The notes: generated by a model from the letters alone, not told the origin. A stretch of 64,000 bases of DNA from Desulfococcaceae bacterium HSG9 (GCA_030378005.1 JAUCGF010000073.1:48066-112065), one strand, 5' to 3'; counted from the stretch's first letter, positions 19,304 to 28,323 are shown. Numbers and translations are program-made.

Positions 19304-20203
19304 ATGAAAACACAAAACATCGGCAAAATGGTCTTGCAAAGCGTCAATCAGGGAAAAGAAGCCCAAGTGATTGATTATCTGGCAAGTTTGTTTAAAAAAG
19401 CATCTCGTGATCAAATTGAAGCCCTGGTGCAAAAAGCTCCCGTTGTCCTGATCAAAGGCATTCCTGAACAGCAAGCTCAAAAGATTGTCGCAAAACTTCA
19501 AGAATTAGGTGGTAACGCTAAATTTATACCGGCGTCATCTCCGGATAAATCATCTTCTGCGGCTTCTCCGGCGTCCCCTGACAAAATATCGCAACCGCAA
19601 GCCGCACCAGCGGCATCACAAACTGACAGTGCCTCAAAAACCGCGCGGCAAGCATCCTCTTGTTCTCAATGCAAGCAATTGCACGCTCAAGAAGATATGC
19701 TTTTTTATAATGATATGTGGGTATGCGCGGCTTGTAAATCTGCTTTTGTGCAGCAAATCAAGGAAAGCGGCAAGATCGACGGCCAGTTGAATTATGCCGG
19801 ATTTTGGATTCGCTTTGGCGCCAAATTTATTGATGGAATCATTACAGGGGCTGTCGTTTTTTTGCTTACAATGATACCCTCGTTTTTATTAGGCATGTTA
19901 GGTACAGAGCAATCTGTGTTGATTAGTTCAATGTTATCTATTATTATCAATATCATTTTACCGGCGATATATAGCACTTGGTTTATTGGCAAATTTGCCG
20001 CAACACCCGGGAAAATGGCTTGTGGATTGAAGGTCGTGATGTATGATGGCGACCGCGTCTCTTACGGCTGTGCGTTAGGAAGACACTTTGCGGAGTGGCT
20101 CAGTTCCATAATCCTTCTTATCGGATATATTATGGCGGCCTTTGATGATGAAAAACGAACGCTGCACGACCGGATCTGCAACACACGCGTAGTGATGAAA
20201 TAG
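19304..20203 (+). CDS. RDD-family membrane protein with zinc ribbon
   Basis: A 299-residue protein. Residues 1-75 are a small alpha/beta domain (IKGIPEQQAQKIVAKLQELG) resembling the C-terminal fold of ribosomal protein L7/L12. A Pro/Ala/Ser-rich linker, a zinc ribbon (CSQCKQL...VCAACKS) and an RDD domain follow. The RDD domain has three or four membrane helices and begins YAGFWIRFGAKFIDGIITG, ending with TLHDRICNTRVV. The function of RDD proteins is mostly unknown (transport or membrane stress). It is the first gene of the operon running to 27,706. Confidence 0.8.
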   Translation: MKTQNIGKMVLQSVNQGKEAQVIDYLASLFKKASRDQIEALVQKAPVVLIKGIPEQQAQKIVAKLQELGGNAKFIPASSPDKSSSAASPASPDKISQPQAAPAASQTDSASKTARQASSCSQCKQLHAQEDMLFYNDMWVCAACKSAFVQQIKESGKIDGQLNYAGFWIRFGAKFIDGIITGAVVFLLTMIPSFLLGMLGTEQSVLISSMLSIIINIILPAIYSTWFIGKFAATPGKMACGLKVVMYDGDRVSYGCALGRHFAEWLSSIILLIGYIMAAFDDEKRTLHDRICNTRVVMK

Positions 20204-20211
20204 GAACTGTT

Positions 20212-20772
20212 TTGATAAAATGCCCTAAATGTGAGGCGCAGTTGCCTGCGAGCGTTATTAATACGTCCCGATTGGAAGCTTGCCTTTCTTGCGGTGTTAC
20301 GATTCGCGCGGATGTGTTCCCTAATCTAATCAGAAAACGGCCTGCTGTTCAAACCGGCGAATTGCTGCAAACCGATAACGAGGCAAGCTGTTTTTACCAT
20401 CCCAGAAAAAAAGCGGCAGTTCCCTGTTCCGTATGCGGCCGCTTTTTATGCTCTTTATGTGAGGTGGAGCTTGACGGGCGCTCTATGTGCCTTACCTGTG
20501 TGGAATCCGGTAAAAATAAGCGTAAAATAAAGAGTCTTGAAAATAAGCGCACCTTATATGATACCAAAGCACTGTCAGTCGCTATTGTTCCAATGATTTT
20601 TGTGTATCCCACAATCATAACAGCACCGATTGCTTTATTTATGTCCTTATGGTATTGGAAGAAATCATCAAGCATTATTCCACGCACTAAGATCAGATTT
20701 ATCATCGCTATCATTTTATCGCTTTCTCAAATTACAGGCTGGCTCTTTGTACTCTGGTTTTTTATCAGGTAA
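20212..20772 (+). CDS. Zinc-ribbon / B-box type membrane protein
   Basis: A 186-residue protein starting at TTG, with AGGA eight bases upstream. Two zinc-binding segments are visible: CPKC...CLSCG near the start, and a B-box-like set CFYHPRKKAAVPCSVCGRFL with further CSLCEVE and CLTCVES. Two hydrophobic helices close the C-terminus. It sits 8 bases behind the RDD gene. The combination of Cys-rich head and membrane anchor recurs in the genes on both sides, suggesting a common membrane complex. Exact function unknown. Confidence 0.72.
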   Translation: MIKCPKCEAQLPASVINTSRLEACLSCGVTIRADVFPNLIRKRPAVQTGELLQTDNEASCFYHPRKKAAVPCSVCGRFLCSLCEVELDGRSMCLTCVESGKNKRKIKSLENKRTLYDTKALSVAIVPMIFVYPTIITAPIALFMSLWYWKKSSSIIPRTKIRFIIAIILSLSQITGWLFVLWFFIR

Positions 20773-20784
20773 TTCAGAAAGATA

Positions 20785-21753
20785 ATGAAAACTCCCAAAG
20801 AATATATACGTCTGCCGGGCAAGCATAAAGACCTGATGGGCAACTATTTTCATTTATGGCGTGCCAAAGATCACCTGCTCTCCGTATCTTACAGGTTTGG
20901 CGATGAATATTATAAACGTTTTTATTATAAAGACATCCAAACAATTATTATCCGTAAAACTGCGATTGGTAAAGTCCAAAACGGAATTATGGGCGGCATG
21001 ACTGTCTTGTTTGGCATCATGGCATTTTTTACAGGGGACGTCGGCGCATTGATATTCGGAATTTTGGCCTCTGCAACAACACTTCTTTTGTTCATCAATA
21101 TAATATTTCACGGACCGACGTGTGAATGCTATATCCAAACCGCTGTTCAAAAAGAAAAGTTAAAATCGCTCAAATTTTTAAAAAGAGCTGTGAAAGTGAC
21201 AGATATTATTAAAAAATTGATTGAGCAGGCTCAGGGAGCTATATCTGATCAGGAACTGAACACCGCTTTTAAAGCTACGGCATCAAAGGAAACGACCGTT
21301 AATAAAGACGAAATATCATCGCTCCCCCTGCATTCAAATATCCATTTAGCACTCTTTATTTTATTGCTACTTTTGGGTTTGTGCGTGGCTTACAATTTTT
21401 TCCATCAAACGCTGGTTGTCAGTTTCGTTGAATTGCTCCTGAGTTTGGGAGCCTCTATTGTTATGGTGATGGCGCTTGTTCGTCAATATCAAATCCGAAT
21501 CGCACGCAATATTCGCGTTATCACTTGGGTGATATTAGGCTATATCTGCGGCTATCTTGCTTGTGGATATGCTCTTTTCATTTTTTTATTAATAAAAAAT
21601 CCGAAATTGGCGAATAATCAATGGGAACTTTTTAAAACCATGGCTGCGTTGTCGCCCTTGAGTCATCCATTATTAACCGGAATCGGTATTTTTACAATCA
21701 GCGGCGCATTGATTTGTGGTATTTCAGGACTTTTTCTGTTAAAACGATCCTAG
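20785..21753 (+). CDS. Hypothetical multi-pass membrane protein
   Basis: A 322-residue protein. It has an N-terminal soluble segment (FHLWRAKDHLLSVSYRFGDE), two helices (about 70-110), a cytoplasmic stretch rich in Lys, then four C-terminal helices from about residue 185. It is not recognised as a named family. The 13-base gap from the previous gene and the common strand place it in the RDD-MoxR operon. Confidence 0.7.
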   Translation: MKTPKEYIRLPGKHKDLMGNYFHLWRAKDHLLSVSYRFGDEYYKRFYYKDIQTIIIRKTAIGKVQNGIMGGMTVLFGIMAFFTGDVGALIFGILASATTLLLFINIIFHGPTCECYIQTAVQKEKLKSLKFLKRAVKVTDIIKKLIEQAQGAISDQELNTAFKATASKETTVNKDEISSLPLHSNIHLALFILLLLLGLCVAYNFFHQTLVVSFVELLLSLGASIVMVMALVRQYQIRIARNIRVITWVILGYICGYLACGYALFIFLLIKNPKLANNQWELFKTMAALSPLSHPLLTGIGIFTISGALICGISGLFLLKRS

Positions 21754-21817
21754 TGCCGTTTTAATATGGAAAACTGATGGAAAATAAACGTGAACATATT
21801 CAGAATGCTGATTTGTA

Positions 21818-22141
21818 ATGCCAAAGATTACGCATCAACACTGTTTTAATCACAGCCAGCGCATGGCGTCAGCGCGCTGTCCCCTGTGTAAACGTTATTT
21901 TTGCAAAGAGTGTGTTACCGAACACAAGGGGAAAGTCCTATGTAATACGTGCCTTGCTCAAACAGCGCTGGTCACATCCAATAAACATACCCGCTGGGCT
22001 ATTTTAATACACGTAATGCAATTTGTTACCGGTTTGTTTATCTTATGGGTCTTTTTTTACGGTTTTGCCCAATTGCTGCTGCTAATCCCGACTTCCTTTC
22101 ATGAAGGCTCTCTCTGGAAATCCGGTTGGTGGCAAGGGTGA
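21818..22141 (+). CDS. Small B-box zinc-finger membrane protein
   Basis: A 107-residue protein. The N-terminal zinc module (HCFNHSQRMASARCPLCKRY, then CKEC and CNTC) is the same type as at 20212. One or two membrane helices follow (about 62-95). Its stop overlaps the probable GTG start of the next gene at 22138. Function unknown. Confidence 0.72.
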   Translation: MPKITHQHCFNHSQRMASARCPLCKRYFCKECVTEHKGKVLCNTCLAQTALVTSNKHTRWAILIHVMQFVTGLFILWVFFYGFAQLLLLIPTSFHEGSLWKSGWWQG

Positions 22142-22968
22142 TTCCCAAAACACCAGGCAGACATCGCCAAAGTGCGATGCGGCTATTGGAACAAGCCGTG
22201 TTTATATTGCGTATGGCACCGGCTGATTTGCTGCCCGCATATTACATAGGCAGCTTGCCGTTTATACTTGGCCTGTTATATTTCTGGAGCGATATGAGCC
22301 GCAGTCCCGATGCGGGTGAGTACAGCGCTTCAGCCGCCTTGGTGATGGCTTTGCTTTTCGCATGGATGAAATACTGCCAGGCGCTGTTTGCCGCGCGTAT
22401 ATACGCTCGCCTCAGCCATAAACCGCCGGATTCGCTCTCATATAAGCGTCAAGGAGTTCAGGCCGCCTCCCAGACGTTGCTGCATTCAACCGGTGTTTTT
22501 ATTCTGCCGCTGGCATTATTGGTAACACTTCCATTTGGATGGTGTTTCGCATTTTATCAGAATGTTACCGTATTAAGCCAAAATGAATGCGCCGGTGTCA
22601 GAGCTTTATATCGTCAGGCATGGCAGCAAGCCCGGTTATGGCCTACCGAAAACCATCATTTAATGGCTGTCATTTTTATTTTCAGTCTGACAATTTTTGC
22701 CAATCTGGCAATTGCCGTTTATCTGTTTCCCCAAATGCTGAAAACTTTTTTCGGCTATGAATCGATTTTTACGTTGAGCAGCACCAAACTGTTGAACACA
22801 ACATTCTGGATAACTATTTTGAGTCTGACCTATTTATGTGTGGATCCGTTGATTAAAACCGTTTATGCTCTGCGCTGTTTCTACGGATTGGCCATCACTT
22901 CCGGCGATGACATCCGCTTTGAATTACAAGGCGTTATCGCCAACCAACAAAATATAGGCCGCCAATGA
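22138..22968 (+). CDS. Multi-pass membrane protein of the RDD-MoxR operon
   Basis: About 276 residues with five or six predicted helices and no recognised domain. Candidate starts are TTG at 22126 and GTG at 22138; the GTG overlaps the upstream stop (GTGA), a common coupling arrangement. The stop overlaps the next start by four bases (ATGA at 22965). The place in the operon, directly before the DUF4129 gene, is conserved for this kind of membrane partner as far as I recall. Confidence 0.68.
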   Translation: MIPKTPGRHRQSAMRLLEQAVFILRMAPADLLPAYYIGSLPFILGLLYFWSDMSRSPDAGEYSASAALVMALLFAWMKYCQALFAARIYARLSHKPPDSLSYKRQGVQAASQTLLHSTGVFILPLALLVTLPFGWCFAFYQNVTVLSQNECAGVRALYRQAWQQARLWPTENHHLMAVIFIFSLTIFANLAIAVYLFPQMLKTFFGYESIFTLSSTKLLNTTFWITILSLTYLCVDPLIKTVYALRCFYGLAITSGDDIRFELQGVIANQQNIGRQ

Positions 22969-23846
22969 TCATTCTTTTTGTTATCAGTTGTCTTCTAACG
23001 ACATCAATAGGCGCGTATGCCGGCGAGCATCAGCAACCTTTAATTTTCAAGGCTCAGGAAATAAAGGGAACCGTTGATTCCAAAACTCTTAACCACTCTA
23101 TCGAACAGGTGCTAAAGCGGAGTGAATTTACCTGGCGCTTGCCGCGTGACCGCAATATTAAAAAAGAAAAGGACTCCAAAGATTACCCCTGGCCATTATC
23201 AATGCTTGTCGCTTTTGGCGATACTCTGGAACAATGGTTCGACACATTAAAACAATGGTTGAGACACTTGAAAAAATGGACTCAAGACTTATTCAAAAAC
23301 GATGAACCGGATGATAAGAAAACAGCATCTGACAGCGGCCAGTGGCTCGGTTCAGTGCGCACCAGTATGCTTATATTAGCGGTGTTGCTTGTAGGAATCG
23401 GAATCGTTATTTTTTGGAAAACATGGCGACAGCGTTCTAAACCGGAGATTACGAATGCTCCTGTTGTCCCGAATGATGCTGCGCCTGACTTAGATGATGA
23501 AAACGTCAAAGCGGATCAACTGCCCTCTGAGCGCTGGATTGCGCTGGCCCAATCTCTTTTTCAGGAAGGAGCGTTACGCCAAGCCATGCGTGCTTTTTAT
23601 CTGGCCACACTGGCGCACCTGTCTGAATGCGGTTTCATTACAATTCGTAAGTACAAATCCGATGGGGACTATATTCATGAACTTAGACGGCGCGCTCACA
23701 CACAAACCGATCTTCTGATACATTTCACCAAACAAGTCGGCCTGTTCCACAATGTTTGGTACGGTATGCACAGTGTAACCGCCACGGATATTAAAGCCGT
23801 CGCCGCAATGCAGGAAAGGATCACACACTTTGCAGAAACCGTCTAA
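22965..23846 (+). CDS. DUF4129 domain membrane protein
   Basis: A 293-residue protein with an N-terminal signal or anchor (MIILFVISCLLTTSIGAYAG), an extracytoplasmic region rich in Trp and charged residues, and one membrane helix (about 124-147). The C-terminal DUF4129 domain begins WIALAQSLFQEGALRQAMRA and contains LHNVWYG-like FHNVWYG. DUF4129 proteins occur with MoxR and DUF58 genes and are thought to serve the envelope, but the biochemical role is unknown. It overlaps the next gene by 17 bases. Confidence 0.82.
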   Translation: MIILFVISCLLTTSIGAYAGEHQQPLIFKAQEIKGTVDSKTLNHSIEQVLKRSEFTWRLPRDRNIKKEKDSKDYPWPLSMLVAFGDTLEQWFDTLKQWLRHLKKWTQDLFKNDEPDDKKTASDSGQWLGSVRTSMLILAVLLVGIGIVIFWKTWRQRSKPEITNAPVVPNDAAPDLDDENVKADQLPSERWIALAQSLFQEGALRQAMRAFYLATLAHLSECGFITIRKYKSDGDYIHELRRRAHTQTDLLIHFTKQVGLFHNVWYGMHSVTATDIKAVAAMQERITHFAETV

Positions 23847-25113
23847 TCTGTATATTGCCATCGGAGTTGTTTTCGGCATACTCTTTTTTATCGGCTTAGG
23901 CCATTTGTTTATGTTGCGTTTTAAAACAGGTGACATCTATCCACCTTACTCATCTTTACGAGCCGATCCACTGGGAACAATGGCGCTTTACGAAAGCCTT
24001 GCGAACACGGGCAGTGTTGATGTGCGCCGTCACTATGAATCCGTGACGCGGCTTCAATCCGGCCATGATATAACCTTTTTTTATCTGGGGAGTCCCGCAA
24101 CTTTCTTTTTTTCGGGAAATCACAGCAATAGTGATTCCGGTGATAATTTGGAGAAACAACTTCAGCGTTTGGCAATCACGGGGGCACGAGTGGTGATAAG
24201 CTTGATTCCTCCGAAAGAAAAAAAAACATCGCTCAAATCATCTGACGAAAAATGTGAGCGCGTCAAAAAGGCATCCGAGGATGACGCCGCAGATGCGAAC
24301 AAACCGCAGCAACCGTATGCAAAGATAAAGCAACTGGCTTCTGCATTGATTTCGAAACCTTCGCAAAACATATCGTTAAAATATGATCACCAATTGGAAA
24401 AATCCGCCGGTGCGCACCTATCACCTGCTTATTTAACCAGCGGCCTGCCCTCCAAAAAAAATATTCCCTGGCATTCGGCCTGGTATTTTGACGTTGCCGG
24501 TTCCTCCTGGAAAGTTATTTACAGTATCGACAATCGCCCGGTAATGATTGAACATCCGTTCGGTGATGGAACTGTCATTCTTTTGACAGATACTTTTCTG
24601 TTAAGCAACGAAGCGCTTAGAAGTAAACGTCATCCTCGTTTCCTGGCCTGGCTGATGGGCCCCAATTCTCAAGCTGTTTTTGATGAGGCTCATTTGGGAA
24701 TGCGCAAAAGACCCGGAGTTGTGGCTTTGGCGCGCCAAAATCGCTTGCATTGGCCAATTGGCGGTATTATTTTGCTGGCCTTCTTGTTTATATGGAAAAA
24801 TGCGATACCATTGACGCCGCCGCCTGAAAAGTCTGGTTTACCGTCTGACGGCTCGACGCCATCCCCCCAGAATTATACGTCCCAGGATTACACAGATGGG
24901 CTGATCAGTTTGCTGGATCGTCATATTGACAAACGGCAAGTTTTGAAAACTTATGTGGATCAATGGCTTGAATCGCTGCCTCGCAATCAGGTGCCGACTG
25001 CCGCAAAAAGAAAACGTATTGAGGCTATGTTTAAAGAAGATGGTACTTTAATTGATGGGCAAGACCCGGTGGCGACATATCATCAGATATACGCTATCAT
25101 TTCCGAGGAATGA
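23830..25113 (+). CDS. DUF4350 domain membrane protein
   Basis: A 427-residue protein. It has an N-terminal anchor helix (about 8-28), a periplasmic DUF4350 region with the typical YPPYSSLRADPLGTMALYE and a later DEAH segment (AVFDEAHLGM), then a second helix (about 310-328) and a cytoplasmic tail. DUF4350 has a glutamine-amidotransferase-like fold as far as is known. It stands between the DUF4129 and MoxR genes, the usual order in this type of cluster. Confidence 0.82.
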   Translation: MQKPSNLYIAIGVVFGILFFIGLGHLFMLRFKTGDIYPPYSSLRADPLGTMALYESLANTGSVDVRRHYESVTRLQSGHDITFFYLGSPATFFFSGNHSNSDSGDNLEKQLQRLAITGARVVISLIPPKEKKTSLKSSDEKCERVKKASEDDAADANKPQQPYAKIKQLASALISKPSQNISLKYDHQLEKSAGAHLSPAYLTSGLPSKKNIPWHSAWYFDVAGSSWKVIYSIDNRPVMIEHPFGDGTVILLTDTFLLSNEALRSKRHPRFLAWLMGPNSQAVFDEAHLGMRKRPGVVALARQNRLHWPIGGIILLAFLFIWKNAIPLTPPPEKSGLPSDGSTPSPQNYTSQDYTDGLISLLDRHIDKRQVLKTYVDQWLESLPRNQVPTAAKRKRIEAMFKEDGTLIDGQDPVATYHQIYAIISEE

Positions 25114-25147
25114 CGAACTGGAAATAATCGAATGACGAATTTAAATA

Positions 25148-26131
25148 ATGAAGAGAGAAGGCATGGGAAATAATAATCGCGAAATTATAACCAAAGTGTT
25201 AAGCAGTGCTAAAAATGAAGTTGCCAAAGTCATCATCGGTCAGGAAAACGTTGTTGATCAGGCGTTAATTGCCATCTTTAGCGGCGCGCATGCGCTCATA
25301 GAAGGCGTACCCGGTGTGGCCAAAACCCTGCTTGTAAGAACATTGGCTCATATTATGCGCTGCGACTTTGCCCGCATTCAATTTACACCGGATTTGATGC
25401 CCACGGACATTACCGGAACCCATGTTTTTAACCTGCAAAAAAATATTTTTTCTTTGGTTAAAGGCCCGGTGTTCACCACTTTTCTATTAGCTGATGAAAT
25501 CAATCGGGCACCAGCTAAAACCCAATCCGCACTTCTTCAGGCCATGCAGGAGCGCACGGTAACGATTGATCGTCAAACCCATGAATTATCTTCTAATTTT
25601 ACCGTTTTCGCCACCCAGAATCCCATTGAATATGAAGGCACTTACCCGCTTCCCGAAGCGCAAAAAGACCGTTTTATGTTAAAAATCACTATGGATCATC
25701 CCACGCCGGAAGCCGAACTGGCACTGGCTCAACGTATGCTGGGAGACGAAGCGCCGGAAACCACCTTAGTTTCCGGTTCCGTAAAACAAATTATCACACC
25801 TGAAATTTTGACAAAACTACGTCAGGCCTTGACTCAAATATTAATGAAACCTGAGTTGATTGAATATATTGTCGCTATTGTGCGTAAAACTCGTGAGCAT
25901 CAAAGTGTGTTGGTGGGTGCCGGCCCCCGCGCCACTCAGTCCTTATTACTGGCCAGTCGCACGCTGGCGGCCATTGCCGGACGTGATTTTGTCACCCCTG
26001 ACGATATCAAAACCATGACGCTGCCTGTACTGGAACATCGTTTAATTCTAAGGCCGGAATTTGAAATCGAAGGTTTGTCCATTCGGGAAGTGATTGCCGA
26101 TATTCAAAAAGAGGTGGCGGTGCCGCGGTGA
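25148..26131 (+). CDS. MoxR-family AAA+ ATPase
   Basis: A 327-residue AAA+ ATPase. Walker A is GVPGVAKT, Walker B LLADEINRAPAKTQ, sensor 1 FATQNPIE, and the typical YPLPEAQKDRFM follows. MoxR proteins are chaperone-like and usually work with a VWA or DUF58 partner, here the next gene. Start candidates are ATG 25148 and ATG 25163; neither has a well-spaced ribosome-binding site. Confidence 0.92.
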   Translation: MKREGMGNNNREIITKVLSSAKNEVAKVIIGQENVVDQALIAIFSGAHALIEGVPGVAKTLLVRTLAHIMRCDFARIQFTPDLMPTDITGTHVFNLQKNIFSLVKGPVFTTFLLADEINRAPAKTQSALLQAMQERTVTIDRQTHELSSNFTVFATQNPIEYEGTYPLPEAQKDRFMLKITMDHPTPEAELALAQRMLGDEAPETTLVSGSVKQIITPEILTKLRQALTQILMKPELIEYIVAIVRKTREHQSVLVGAGPRATQSLLLASRTLAAIAGRDFVTPDDIKTMTLPVLEHRLILRPEFEIEGLSIREVIADIQKEVAVPR

Positions 26132-26143
26132 AAAGATTAAAAC

Positions 26144-26294
26144 CCAAATCGCAAATCGCAAATCTCAAATAAATTCCAAATAACAATGACCAATGAAATC
26201 ACAAATTCCCAAAAATTAATATCCGATAACTCAAACTGCTATTGTATCAATTATAGATCAGGCAGTTTAAAATTTAGTCATTGTGATTTATTAA
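26144..26294. repeat. Intergenic dispersed-repeat type element between moxR and the DUF58 gene
   Basis: The segment is made of near-repeats such as CAAATCGCAAATC and CAAATAACAATGACCAATGA. Its right end (TTTAGTCATTGTGATTTATT) is an inverted copy of its left part. It splits an otherwise tightly packed operon. Sequences of this style are common as dispersed repeats in several bacterial genomes. It contains an ATG (26186) in frame with DUF58, but that start would encode the repeat. Confidence 0.6.
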
Positions 26295-26299
26295 TAATT

Positions 26300-27706
26300 A
26301 TGCTCACGAAAATTACTAAAGAACCAATTAAATTTGTACCGCGTTCCCGATTACTCTTTTGGACGGGCGCAATCGTGTTTCCTTGTACATGTCTAACCGC
26401 ATACTCGCCTGCATTTACATTCCTTGCACTTGCTCTGATTGCAGGATTTATGCTTGTGGCGGCTCTGGATATGATAGCATCACGCCATGCCCTTGCGTCG
26501 TTACAGGTTCAGGTACCGGATATCGTGCGTCTTTCAGTCGGTCGTAAGGGTGAAATCAGCCTGCGTATTCGTTTGGAAAAGCGCAATATTCGTCAACTGC
26601 GTCTCGGCTTGGTGTTTCCTTCCGCAATTCACACCGACAGCAGCGAACAAAGAATTCTTATATCGTTAGACGCAGAAATCGTTTCCGTATCCTGGCCGGT
26701 TCAGGCGTTAAAACAAGGCCGTTTTATTTTAGATCGCTGTTATCTGGAAACTGTTTCCAGCTTAATCTTATCTCTAGGCGGGTTTTGGAATATCCGTGCT
26801 TCAAAGCCGATTAATGCTGAAATCCGGGTGTATCCTGATATATGGTCGGAACGCCAACATCTATCCGCTCTTTTTATGAATCAGGGCATTGGTGTCCACC
26901 GTCAGCATTTGGTGGGCAAAGGGCGTGAGTTCGATCAATTGCGTGAATATCAGCCCGGAGACAGCTACGAAGATATTCACTGGAAAGCCACCGCCAAAAG
27001 ACGCCAGCCTATCACTCGTGTACATCAGGTGGAACGCACTCAACAAGTGTATGTTATTATTGATGCCTCCCGCATGAGTGCCCGTCCCGCCAATATCGCT
27101 TCGACGGCCAAGTGCGTGCATACGGATAAAACCAGTCTGACAACAATTTTAGACCGTTTTATCACCGCTGCGATGGTGCTGGGTATGGCGGCGCAACGTC
27201 AAGGAGATTTATTCGGCCTTTTGGTGTTTAACGATAATGTGCAGGTTTTTTTAAATGCCCGTAGCGGCAAAGCACATTTTGGCGCCTGTCGTGACGCGCT
27301 TTATACAATTGCCCCCAAGCGCGTTTCGCCCGATTTCATCGAACTTTTCACTTTTATAGGCACTCGTATTCGACGCCGGTCGCTGATGCTTTTTTTAACC
27401 AGTCTGGATGATCCCGTACTGGCTGAAACTTTTACCCATCATATTGACATTATCAGCCGGCGTCACCTGGTATCAGTAACCATGTTAAATCCACTTCTGG
27501 CCAAACCGCTTTTTGAGTCTCCTTCGATACAATCAATCCGCGACCTGCATCGGCATCTTGGCGGCCATTTTTTATGGCAAACCCTAAGAGAAACGGCTAA
27601 AACGCTCAACCGGCGAGGCGTCAATCTGGCATTGCCTGACAACACCGATTTATGCCCGTCACTGGTTTCCCGCTATTTGGCGGTTAAACAACGGCAATTG
27701 CTATGA
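26300..27706 (+). CDS. DUF58 domain protein
   Basis: About 468 residues from the ATG at 26300. Two membrane helices lie near the start (about 15-58), and a beta-rich region follows. The DUF58 signature is GREFDQLREYQPGDSYEDIH with WKATAKRRQP, followed by a VWA-like part with VIIDASRM. DUF58 proteins pair with MoxR ATPases. The longer frame from 26186 reads a repeat and is rejected. It is the last gene of the operon. Confidence 0.87.
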   Translation: MLTKITKEPIKFVPRSRLLFWTGAIVFPCTCLTAYSPAFTFLALALIAGFMLVAALDMIASRHALASLQVQVPDIVRLSVGRKGEISLRIRLEKRNIRQLRLGLVFPSAIHTDSSEQRILISLDAEIVSVSWPVQALKQGRFILDRCYLETVSSLILSLGGFWNIRASKPINAEIRVYPDIWSERQHLSALFMNQGIGVHRQHLVGKGREFDQLREYQPGDSYEDIHWKATAKRRQPITRVHQVERTQQVYVIIDASRMSARPANIASTAKCVHTDKTSLTTILDRFITAAMVLGMAAQRQGDLFGLLVFNDNVQVFLNARSGKAHFGACRDALYTIAPKRVSPDFIELFTFIGTRIRRRSLMLFLTSLDDPVLAETFTHHIDIISRRHLVSVTMLNPLLAKPLFESPSIQSIRDLHRHLGGHFLWQTLRETAKTLNRRGVNLALPDNTDLCPSLVSRYLAVKQRQLL

Positions 27707-27800
27707 ATTTTGGAGATGTTCTCCGGAATTATGCAAGAATGAAAGGCACAATCTGAAAGATTACGGTGCATTGCCACGGCTCTTTATTTTAACATAAAAC

Positions 27801-27838
27801 TGTCCGATTTTATCGCATACAGTCCGATTTTATCGGAC
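27801..27838. repeat. Paired GTCCGATTTTATCG repeat, second copy palindromic
   Basis: TGTCCGATTTTATCG occurs at 27801 and again at 27822, where it extends to the palindrome GTCCGATTTTATCGGAC. The 21-base spacing equals two helical turns, so an operator for a dimeric regulator is possible. A dispersed repeat is equally likely. Confidence 0.45.
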
Positions 27839-27904
27839 AAAATCTAATTTTTTAAAAATCAGCACGAAAAGATGCCTGAATCTTCTTTTTATCAGAAATC
27901 CATG

Positions 27905-28009
27905 TAAGTACTTGGACATATATTTTCAGGTTACAAATTCTGCTGGAAATCGGATTTTTCTAAAAAATCCGATTTCTAAAATACCGGAAAACTTTTGTCC
28001 AGGTACTTA
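27905..28009. repeat. 105-bp inverted repeat with palindrome B at its centre
   Basis: The outer arms TAAGTACTTGGACA (27905) and TGTCCAGGTACTTA (27996-28009) are inverted copies with one mismatch. Inside lie CAGG/CCGG-containing arms, and the centre is repeat B (27946-27977). This shows B as the core of a larger hairpin element. Confidence 0.7.
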
Positions 28010-28043
28010 AATGATGCTGACTTCAGTCAGATTTGCCCGTGAC

Positions 28044-28083
28044 GCAAGCTGAAGCCAGCACTCCTCTTTGTTAATATGTGTAA
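28044..28083 (-). repeat. Palindromic repeat A, reverse copy upstream of cheB
   Basis: On the - strand it reads GGAGTGCTGGCTTCAGCTTGC. Its flank (CTTACACATATTAACAAAGA on the - strand) matches the flank of the copy at 29509. The two copies lie inverted around the first cheB gene. Confidence 0.7.
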
Positions 28084-28110
28084 GGAATGAGAATGAGATA
28101 AATTCCCTGA

Positions 28111-28146
28111 TCATGCGTGAAGCGTGAATTCACGCATCACGTTTCA
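28111..28146. repeat. Short repeat D, second copy
   Basis: It contains GTGAATTCACGCATCACGTT and, to the left, an inverted GCGTGAAGCGTGAA. It shares 20 bases with the copy at 19232-19260. Confidence 0.55.
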
Positions 28147-28246
28147 AAAATCACAATTGAGATGGTGATTTTGTCCCTGATCCTAAGTTGTTTAATTTCT
28201 AATCATAGAATATATTTTTACCCTCTTTTACAAAAAGAGAACTCTT

Positions 28247-28262
28247 TGGCACGGAAATTGCT
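28247..28262 (+). promoter_or_regulatory. Sigma-54 (-24/-12) promoter before the first cheB
   Basis: TGGCACG-GAAA-TTGCT matches the RpoN consensus perfectly, with GG (28248-28249) and GC (28260-28261) ten bases apart. The gene starts 62 bases downstream. Transcription would need an enhancer-binding activator, none of which lies in this window. Confidence 0.8.
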
Positions 28263-28323
28263 TTATTTATAGATAGTAAAAACCGTTGCTTCAAGATTAC
28301 CGACATTAAGAAAGGAAAAATAA

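Larger units (their letters stand above)
27707..28246. other. Intergenic region dense in palindromes
   Basis: No gene longer than 17 codons is seen. The stretch holds a pair of GTCCGATTTTATCG repeats (27801-27838), the long inverted repeat 27905-28009, repeat A in reverse (28044-28064), repeat D (28111-28146) and a hairpin AAAATCAC...GTGATTTT (28147-28172). It ends at the sigma-54 promoter. Confidence 0.7.

Noticed and set aside
26186..26299. Upstream start for the DUF58 protein
   Set aside because: The extra 38 residues would be encoded by a dispersed-repeat element and do not look like protein; 26300 gives a normal N-terminus.
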